This document shows positions 1-5,546 of a stretch of DNA of 6,940 nucleotides, piece by piece. Origin of the DNA: Zoogloea sp. (lineage in GTDB: Bacteria > Pseudomonadota > Gammaproteobacteria > Burkholderiales > Rhodocyclaceae); contig JAEUNV010000086.1 in assembly GCA_016790385.1 (NCBI GenBank), positions 1 to 6,940 of the forward strand. Direction: 5' to 3'. Both the position numbers and the translations under genes were made by a program. The notes beneath the pieces were generated by a model. That model was not told the origin of the DNA and did no database searches. It saw only the letters and a list, made by a program, of their open reading frames with translations. The first letter of the stretch is position 1, and each line of letters begins with the position of its first letter.

Positions 1-28
1 GGACGCTGAAGGAGGGAGTGGCGGGCTG

Positions 29-727
29 ATGGATCTGTCGGTTTTGGTGGTGATGAATAATCGATCCGTCTGTGAACAGCTGGCTGATCATCTGGGCCGA
101 GCGGGAATGCGGGTTCGTGGGGCCACGTCGCTCGTCCACGCTGAAGCGCTGGTGGATGAGCCGGTTGGAATGCTGGTCGTGGATGCACAGATGCCCGACG
201 GGGATGGTCTGGACTTCGGGCAACGTCTGCACAGCTACTTGGGTTGCGGCGTCATCATGTGTATGGACCGGGATGACAAGGCCTTGCGCATTGCCTTGCT
301 GCGAGGTGGGGCAAATGCCTGTCTCGTCGCGCCGATTGATCCCGACGAACTCGAAGCCACCTTGATCAGCGTGTATCGCTGCCTTCAGGCACCTTCTCCG
401 AACCCGCTCCCCATGCAGGTGCCAAGCCCGTGGCTGCTGGACGGCCGACAACTTGTGCTCCGGGCTCCCAATGGCAGGAGCGTGGTCATCACTTCCCTGG
501 AGCATTGCCTGTTGCGCACACTGTTTTCCGGCGTGGATCGTAGGGTGGGTCGCTCAGTGCTGGTTGCCAGACTGGCAGAGGCGGCGCCGGGTTATACCGA
601 GGCGAGACTCGAGGCCCTGGTAAGCCGTCTTCGGGCCAAAGTGGTACGGAAATGCGGGCTGCGCCTCCCTTTGGTATCGAGCTACGGGCACGGCTATCGT
701 TTCGACGGCTATTTCAGCCTCCTGTAG
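29..727 (+). CDS. OmpR-type response regulator with degenerate receiver domain
   Basis: Predicted cytoplasmic DNA-binding regulator of 232 aa, about the usual length for the OmpR/PhoB family. Residues 3-117 read as a receiver domain: the phosphoacceptor aspartate is kept (D52, in LVVDAQMPDGDG). The acidic metal-binding pair after strand 1 is N10-N11, the strand-4 Thr/Ser is M79 by alignment, and the strand-5 lysine is A101 (LVAPI where families have LxKPF). A proline-rich linker (about 121-134) leads to a winged-helix domain (about 135-227) with a recognition helix around T190-V205 and the typical wing motif YGHGYRF (219-225). The start is supported by a purine-rich Shine-Dalgarno stretch at 11-18. 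The frame is open to the window edge, so an upstream start cannot be excluded. In another frame a TGA at 27-29 overlaps the ATG (TGATG), so an upstream gene might end there. The family is clear; target genes and signal are unknown. With its metal site lost, Mg-dependent phosphorylation is probably weak or absent (inference). Confidence 0.88.
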   Translation: MDLSVLVVMNNRSVCEQLADHLGRAGMRVRGATSLVHAEALVDEPVGMLVVDAQMPDGDGLDFGQRLHSYLGCGVIMCMDRDDKALRIALLRGGANACLVAPIDPDELEATLISVYRCLQAPSPNPLPMQVPSPWLLDGRQLVLRAPNGRSVVITSLEHCLLRTLFSGVDRRVGRSVLVARLAEAAPGYTEARLEALVSRLRAKVVRKCGLRLPLVSSYGHGYRFDGYFSLL

Positions 728-729
728 TC

Positions 730-749
730 GGTCAGAATTGGTCAGCATT
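730..749. repeat. Tandem 10-bp direct repeat, candidate response-regulator binding site
   Basis: GGTCAGAATT (730-739) is followed directly by GGTCAGCATT (740-749), 9 of 10 bases identical. A period of one helical turn is the classical layout of OmpR/PhoB-family binding sites, where two winged-helix domains bind head to tail. It lies just after the first regulator gene and upstream of the second, so auto- or cross-regulation is plausible. The repeat is seen in the sequence; its function is inferred. Confidence 0.5.
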
Positions 750-777
750 TCCCTTTAATGCAATGAGGTACTAGGAT
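749..777 (+). promoter_or_regulatory. Possible sigma-70-like promoter for the second regulator
   Basis: A poor -35 (TTCCCT, 749-754) is spaced 17 bp from a weak -10-like TAGGAT (772-777), in the most AT-rich stretch of the plus-strand half. The direct repeat at 730-749 abuts the -35, the usual activator position for OmpR-family proteins acting on weak -35 boxes. Transcription would begin near 784. A perfect TTGACA is also present at 784-789, but I see no good -10 at the right distance from it. Tentative. Confidence 0.28.
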
Positions 778-810
778 ATTTGTTTGACATCATCGGGTAT
801 CCATCATTGC

Positions 811-819
811 GGAGGTGAT
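811..819 (+). promoter_or_regulatory. Very strong Shine-Dalgarno site
   Basis: GGAGGTGAT matches the 16S anti-Shine-Dalgarno complement over nine bases and ends 5 nt before the ATG at 825. It fixes the start of the second regulator and predicts efficient translation independent of the upstream gene. It is the strongest ribosome binding site I see in the window. Confidence 0.8.
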
Positions 820-824
820 TTTGA

Positions 825-1613
825 ATGCATGTTGCCCTGCTGCATACCGAGTTCGGGCTGGTTGATGATCTTACGAATGCGCTGGAAGCGGCGGGCCATC
901 AAGTCCGTCGCTACGTGGACGCAAGCGCCCTGATCCACCACGCCGAAAGCGAGCATTTCGACCTGTTTCTGCTCGAATGGAACCCCCGCGATGCCCGCCA
1001 GATCCTCCGGGAATTGTGTCTTGGTCCGGGTCTCGACAGTTCGGTCATTTTTTTCAATTGCCACAACAGCGAGAGCGAGCTTGCTTACATTCTTGGCAAC
1101 GGGGCCGATGACTACATCATCGGCCCCGTTGGTGTTCGCGAGGTGGTGGCGCGTGCGACGGCCGTCATGCGTCGTCGCGGTTCCGGATTTGCCTGCCGTG
1201 CGAATGTGCTCGAAATGCCCCCCTATCGTTTTGACATTTCGGCCAAGCTGTTGCTCATGAATGGCGCTCCGGTGACGCTTACCGAGAAGGAGTTTGAGCT
1301 CGCGGTGTTCCTCTTCCGCAACCTGGGGCGCACCCTGACCCGGGGACGTCTGCTTGAGGCGGTGTGGGGAAGTTCCCTGTTGGCAGTGTCCCGGACGGTC
1401 GATACGCATATCAGCCGTATCCGCAGAAAGCTGTGCCTGCGCCCCGAAACCGGATTCCGCCTCAGCGCGGTTTATGGCAACGGCTACCGTCTTGAACGGA
1501 TGGTTGCCGACGGCAGCCTGGGGCTCATGGCAACGGTGTCCGACTCGGCCTGCCCGGGCGGGGCTGTATCGATACGTCTGGGGCGCGTCAGCAGCACGGC
1601 GAGGGCTTCTTGA
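825..1613 (+). CDS. OmpR-type regulator with pseudo-receiver domain (Asp replaced by Glu)
   Basis: Predicted cytoplasmic winged-helix transcription regulator, 262 aa. Residues 1-118 have receiver topology, but the active site is altered throughout: the phosphoacceptor position in DLFLLEW is E51 instead of Asp, the acidic pair is T8-E9, the strand-4 Thr/Ser is N78, and the strand-5 lysine is G100 (DDYIIGP instead of DDYxxKP). Phosphorylation is therefore unlikely; E51 may mimic a phosphorylated state (inference). The C-terminal winged helix (about 133-224) looks intact, with LTEKEFELAVFLF, a recognition helix around S189-L203 (RTVDTHISRIRRKL) and YGNGYRLE. A tail of about 37 residues (226-262), low in recognisable features, extends beyond the usual family end. 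The start is fixed by the GGAGGTGAT site. It is only distantly similar to the regulator just upstream. No kinase is adjacent. Regulator family is near certain; the regulon is unknown. Confidence 0.92.
   Translation: MHVALLHTEFGLVDDLTNALEAAGHQVRRYVDASALIHHAESEHFDLFLLEWNPRDARQILRELCLGPGLDSSVIFFNCHNSESELAYILGNGADDYIIGPVGVREVVARATAVMRRRGSGFACRANVLEMPPYRFDISAKLLLMNGAPVTLTEKEFELAVFLFRNLGRTLTRGRLLEAVWGSSLLAVSRTVDTHISRIRRKLCLRPETGFRLSAVYGNGYRLERMVADGSLGLMATVSDSACPGGAVSIRLGRVSSTARAS
1097..1131. repeat. Perfect 15-bp inverted repeat with 5-nt loop inside the regulator gene
   Basis: The arm CAACGGGGCCGATGA (1097-1111) is the exact reverse complement of 1117-1131, separated by CTACA. Ten of the fifteen pairs are G-C. 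It encodes residues 91-103 of the second regulator, including D95, D96 and G100. In mRNA or single-stranded DNA it would form a very stable hairpin. No T-run follows, so it is not a typical intrinsic terminator. Confidence 0.9.
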
Positions 1614-1677
1614 TTCCGCTACGCGCGGCGTGATCGATTTCGCACTACTGGTGATTATGGGGGGCGCAGGGGCCGTA

Positions 1678-1745
1678 TTTGCGCAAACGCGTGAATTTGT
1701 CACCCATTGATATTGTGCGCCGCTTCTAAGCTTCGGACATCGAAG
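1678..1745. promoter_or_regulatory. Cluster of short dyads upstream of the membrane-protein gene
   Basis: The 152-bp gap from 1614 to 1765 contains a perfect 10-bp palindrome TTTGCGCAAA (1678-1687), a GTGA-N5-TCAC dyad (1691-1703) and an inverted repeat CTTCG-GACAT-CGAAG (1731-1745). A TTGATA resembling a -35 lies at 1707-1712, but no convincing -10 follows at the right distance. These may be operators or chance dyads; I cannot separate the two. I see no credible gene in the gap. Confidence 0.25.
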
Positions 1746-1755
1746 TCTGATGTAT

Positions 1756-1759
1756 GGAG
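1756..1759 (+). promoter_or_regulatory. Shine-Dalgarno site that decides the start at 1766
   Basis: GGAG lies 6 nt before the ATG at 1766. The alternative in-frame ATG at 1754 overlaps this motif and has no purine-rich site of its own, so 1766 is the more likely start. Confidence 0.55.
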
Positions 1760-1765
1760 CTGATC

Positions 1766-2242
1766 ATGGATGCCCATCTGTTTGCTGCCGTCGGCCTGCT
1801 GGCCGTGGGTATGATTGTCTGGCAGGCGTGGCGTGAGCGCGCTGTGGAACGCAGGCGGATTCCGGCCGACTGGCTTGCCTCCATTGAACGTATGAGTCGC
1901 GAGCAGAGCCAGGGACATCACCGGCAAGTGCGCGAAAACATCCGGCAGGCCTGCATGCGGCTGGAACGCTACCCCAAGAAGTCCACCCAGGCGCCCCACG
2001 TGCGCGTCCGTCTGGCGGCCTTGCTGCAGCGCGACCCCATCTACCCGGGTGTTGTGCGTGCGATTCGCGCAGCCTGTGCGTCGGGCGCCGAGATCAGTGA
2101 GACCACCCTTTGTGTGAGCAGCGACTACCTGCTCGAGGACATCCGGCAATGCATGGCCCTTGCCGAATACTTCGGCCAGATTGAGCGACATGCCCGTGGG
2201 GGCGATCTGATGGTGGCCGCCAGTTTTCATCCGACGGTCTGA
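1766..2242 (+). CDS. Hypothetical single-pass membrane protein
   Basis: A 158-aa protein I do not recognise. Residues about 5-22 form one hydrophobic helix (LFAAVGLLAVGMIVWQAW), followed at once by a strongly basic stretch (RERAVERRR). By the positive-inside rule this suggests a short outside N-terminus and a cytoplasmic C-terminal domain of roughly 125 residues. That domain looks mainly helical and basic in its first half (about 40-75), and has a more acidic second half containing SSDYLLEDIRQCMALAEYFGQ. There are no cleavable-signal features, catalytic motif or cysteine pair that I can identify. An alternative start at 1754 adds four residues. It lies on the same strand, 152 bp after the second regulator, and converges with panC. 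A link to the regulators, such as membrane anchoring or sensing, is only a guess. The coding call rests on the uninterrupted frame, ribosome binding site and plausible domain layout. Confidence 0.7.
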   Translation: MDAHLFAAVGLLAVGMIVWQAWRERAVERRRIPADWLASIERMSREQSQGHHRQVRENIRQACMRLERYPKKSTQAPHVRVRLAALLQRDPIYPGVVRAIRAACASGAEISETTLCVSSDYLLEDIRQCMALAEYFGQIERHARGGDLMVAASFHPTV

Positions 2243-2262
2243 GCACGGCCTGGGGAACCGTC
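2233..2262. terminator. Weak hairpin between convergent genes, possible terminator
   Basis: GACGGT (2233-2238) and ACCGTC (2257-2262) can pair across an 18-nt loop, straddling the stop codon of the membrane-protein gene. It lies in the 27-bp gap between that gene and the end of panC and could serve either direction. The stem is short, the loop is long, and there is no proper T-tract on either strand, so this is a weak candidate. Confidence 0.2.
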
Positions 2263-2269
2263 AGGGGTT

Positions 2270-3923
<1,654 letters not shown>

Positions 3924-4052
3924 GGCTGTTCCTCATCGCGGCGGCAGTTAACTCCATTCCCGAGCGGGGTACATGGGGGCTTCGAAGGCGGAATCGGAAA
4001 GGCTTCCGGAACGGGTTGGCGCGCAGTCAGGTGGCTGGGCTGCGGCCCCGCG
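3924..4052 (-). other. Noncoding gap between the kinase gene and panB
   Basis: This is the only sizeable gap in the minus-strand cluster. Near the kinase end, GGCTG and CAGCC segments could form a short GC-rich hairpin (about 4033-4058), but there is no T-tract. Near panB there is a palindrome AGTTAACT (3946-3953) and a good Shine-Dalgarno site (3931-3934). I find no convincing -35/-10 pair, riboswitch or small gene. Confidence 0.4.
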
Positions 4053-4685
4053 TCAGCCGGCGTAACCGAAAAACTCCCGGTAGCTGCGCATGGCGTGAAG
4101 CCGGGAAAAGAGCAGCTCGAAATCTTCATCCTTGTCCACCGGATTGAGGGATTCGGCATTGACGATGAAGAGCGGCGCTGCGTCGTAGTGATGGAAAAAG
4201 GTGGCGTAGCTTTCAGCGACGCGCTGAAGGTAGGGCTCGTTGATCTTGCGCTCGGATTCAACACCACGCTTGCGCACACGGTCGATCAGAATATCGGGCT
4301 GGGCTTGCAGGTAGATCACCAGATCAGGCTTGCGCACGCTGGGTTTGAGCCGCTCATAAAGCTGGCGGTAAAGCTTGAGTTCGTCCTCCGCCAGGTTCAG
4401 CTCGGCGAACAACGGGTCCTTGTCGATCAGGAAGTCGGAGACAAGGCGCCGGTGCGGATCGTGTGGGCAGGCTGCGAGCTGCTCGCTGCGTTGAAACAGG
4501 AAGGCGATCTGGGTCGGCAGGCCCCAGCGTTCCATGTTTTGATAGAAGCGCGCCAGGAACGGGTTGGCAGCCGGGTTTTCGAGCATGGTATCGGCGCCGA
4601 GGCGCTCCGCCAGGCGTTTGGCCAGGGTGGTCTTGCCTGCCCCGATGGGGCCTTCCACGACGATGTAGCGCGCTTTGTCGAGCAT
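4053..4685 (-). CDS. Deoxynucleoside kinase family protein (dNK/Dck type)
   Basis: Predicted cytoplasmic kinase that phosphorylates a deoxynucleoside (deoxyadenosine, deoxyguanosine or deoxycytidine; which one is not readable) at the 5' position using ATP, a salvage step. The protein is 210 aa. The Walker A loop GPIGAGKT is at 12-19; E36 in MLENPAANPF fits the catalytic-base glutamate; Q65-R66 sits in the substrate region; and an arginine-rich LID segment is at 136-146 (RVRKRGVESER). The classical ERS/DRS motif of animal and Gram-positive members appears here as VSDFLIDKD (82-90). The gene starts 16 nt after the DUF486 gene with a modest ribosome binding site. Genes of this family between folK and panB are known from betaproteobacteria and are often labelled dgk or dck; I leave the symbol blank because specificity is uncertain. 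Thymidylate kinase is unlikely given the length and motifs. Confidence 0.9.
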   Translation of the reverse strand: MLDKARYIVVEGPIGAGKTTLAKRLAERLGADTMLENPAANPFLARFYQNMERWGLPTQIAFLFQRSEQLAACPHDPHRRLVSDFLIDKDPLFAELNLAEDELKLYRQLYERLKPSVRKPDLVIYLQAQPDILIDRVRKRGVESERKINEPYLQRVAESYATFFHHYDAAPLFIVNAESLNPVDKDEDFELLFSRLHAMRSYREFFGYAG

Positions 4686-4695
4686 GGGGTGACTT

Positions 4696-4708
4696 CGCCT
4701 TTCAGGCG
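4696..4708 (-). repeat. Small perfect hairpin around the DUF486 stop codon
   Basis: On the coding (minus) strand the sequence is CGCCT-GAA-AGGCG, a 5-bp stem with a 3-nt loop. The DUF486 stop codon (4702-4704) spans the stem-loop junction. The 3' arm overlaps the AAGGCG purines, which may be part of the ribosome binding site of the downstream kinase gene, so ribosomes finishing DUF486 could open it. Function is inferred. Confidence 0.35.
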
Positions 4709-5043
4709 CGGAAGATGAAGTAAACGGCGCCTAGGATACACAGGGCGGCCCACAGATAGTCAAGCTTCAAAGGCTGCTGCATGTAGAGGACTGCAAAGGG
4801 CACGAACACCGTCAGGGTGATCGCTTCCTGCATGATCTTGAGCTGGGCCAGATTGAGCTCCTGGGCGCCGATACGGTTGGCGGGCACCTGCAACAGATAC
4901 TCGAACAGGGCGATGCCCCACGAGATCAGCGCCGCGATGTACCAGGGCGAGGTGGACAGGTTTTTCAGGTGCCCGTACCAGGCGAAAGTCATGAACACAT
5001 TGGATGCCGCCAGCAGCAGGGCGGTCTGGACCCAGATTGGCAT
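4702..5043 (-). CDS. DUF486 (DMT superfamily) four-helix inner-membrane protein
   Basis: A 113-aa integral membrane protein with four predicted helices at about 4-22, 33-51, 70-88 and 94-112. The segments FMTFAWYGHLKNL, SWGIALFEYLLQVPANRIG and LKIMQEAITL are those I associate with the DUF486 family (Pfam PF04342), related to small multidrug-resistance type DMT proteins. The biological role and any substrate are unknown. The protein is probably a dimer if it behaves like other four-helix DMT members (inference). Its ATG overlaps the folK stop by one base (TAATG), with no separate good Shine-Dalgarno site seen, which points to translational re-initiation. The kinase gene follows after 16 nt. 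Nothing in the sequence ties it to folate, nucleotides or pantothenate. Confidence 0.9.
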   Translation of the reverse strand: MPIWVQTALLLAASNVFMTFAWYGHLKNLSTSPWYIAALISWGIALFEYLLQVPANRIGAQELNLAQLKIMQEAITLTVFVPFAVLYMQQPLKLDYLWAALCILGAVYFIFRA

Positions 5044-5546
5044 TACAGTGGCTCGAAGATGGAAATGTCCTGGTCAGCGACGGCGGGGAGATGGTCCCGG
5101 GCGGCGCCGAGACCGGGCAGGACCAGCGCGGCGTCAATCTCGAGCAAAGGTCGCAGTACGAAGGCACGCTGATGCATGCGTGGGTGGGGCAGGGTCAGCT
5201 CGCTGTCGTGGAGCACCGTGTCGCCATGGAGCAGCAGATCGAGATCGAGGGTGCGCGGGGCGTTGGGAATGCTTCGCACACGGCCATGACGTGCTTCAAT
5301 CGCCAGCAGCTGGTGCAGTAGCGCAAGGGGCGCGAGCTGGGTGTCGATGGCGATCACAGCATTGATAAAGTCAGGCTGGTTGAGGAGCCCGACGGGCGCG
5401 CTTCGGTAAAGGGATGAGCGGGCGGCCACCCGGGTGCCGGGTAGCGCCGCCAGATCCGCCACCGCAGCCCGCAGGTGCTTCACTGGCTCGCCGATGTTGG
5501 CGCCCAGCGCCACGAAGGCGCGAACGCCGGGGACGGTGGCGGTCAT
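5043..5546 (-). CDS. folK: 2-amino-4-hydroxy-6-hydroxymethyldihydropteridine diphosphokinase (HPPK)
   Basis: Cytoplasmic enzyme that transfers pyrophosphate from ATP to 6-hydroxymethyl-7,8-dihydropterin, the step before dihydropteroate synthase in folate synthesis. The protein is 167 aa, usual for HPPK. Visible features are the N-terminal strand AFVALGANIGEP (10-21), SSLYRSAPVG (44-53), QPDFINAV (57-64) and the signature APRTLDLDLLL (96-106). In that signature, D101 and D103 are the two magnesium-binding aspartates and R98 is the conserved arginine. LPHPRMHQRAFVLRPL follows. Just before APR the residues are S-I-P-N, where many members have an arginine or R-W, so this catalytic loop is slightly unusual. 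The start at 5546 overlaps the pcnB stop as ATGA. The frame is open 43 codons further upstream (to 5675), but that part lies within pcnB and is not HPPK-like. The stop overlaps the next gene. Confidence 0.97.
   Translation of the reverse strand: MTATVPGVRAFVALGANIGEPVKHLRAAVADLAALPGTRVAARSSLYRSAPVGLLNQPDFINAVIAIDTQLAPLALLHQLLAIEARHGRVRSIPNAPRTLDLDLLLHGDTVLHDSELTLPHPRMHQRAFVLRPLLEIDAALVLPGLGAARDHLPAVADQDISIFEPL

Noticed and set aside
784..789. Perfect TTGACA as a -35 for the second regulator
   Set aside because: No acceptable -10 lies 15-19 bp downstream, and transcription would start almost at or beyond the Shine-Dalgarno site.
804..1703. Long minus-strand open frame (299 codons) opposite the second regulator
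   Set aside because: It is a shadow of the GC-rich gene on the other strand; the translation shows no recognisable domain, while the plus strand encodes clear regulator motifs.
1354..1710. Open frame of 118 codons overlapping the end of the second regulator in another frame
   Set aside because: It lies mostly within the well-supported regulator gene, lacks a ribosome binding site, and its protein has no family character. The hydrophobic last 26 codons (from a GTG at 1632) are too short and lack a start signal.
1700..2230. Minus-strand open frame (176 codons) opposite the membrane-protein gene
   Set aside because: No ribosome binding site or domain; the plus-strand frame has a coherent membrane helix, basic flank and Shine-Dalgarno site.
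4212..4228. Inverted repeat TTCAGCG-ACG-CGCTGAA inside the kinase gene
   Set aside because: A 7-bp stem in GC-rich coding DNA with no T-tract is expected by chance and has no contextual support.
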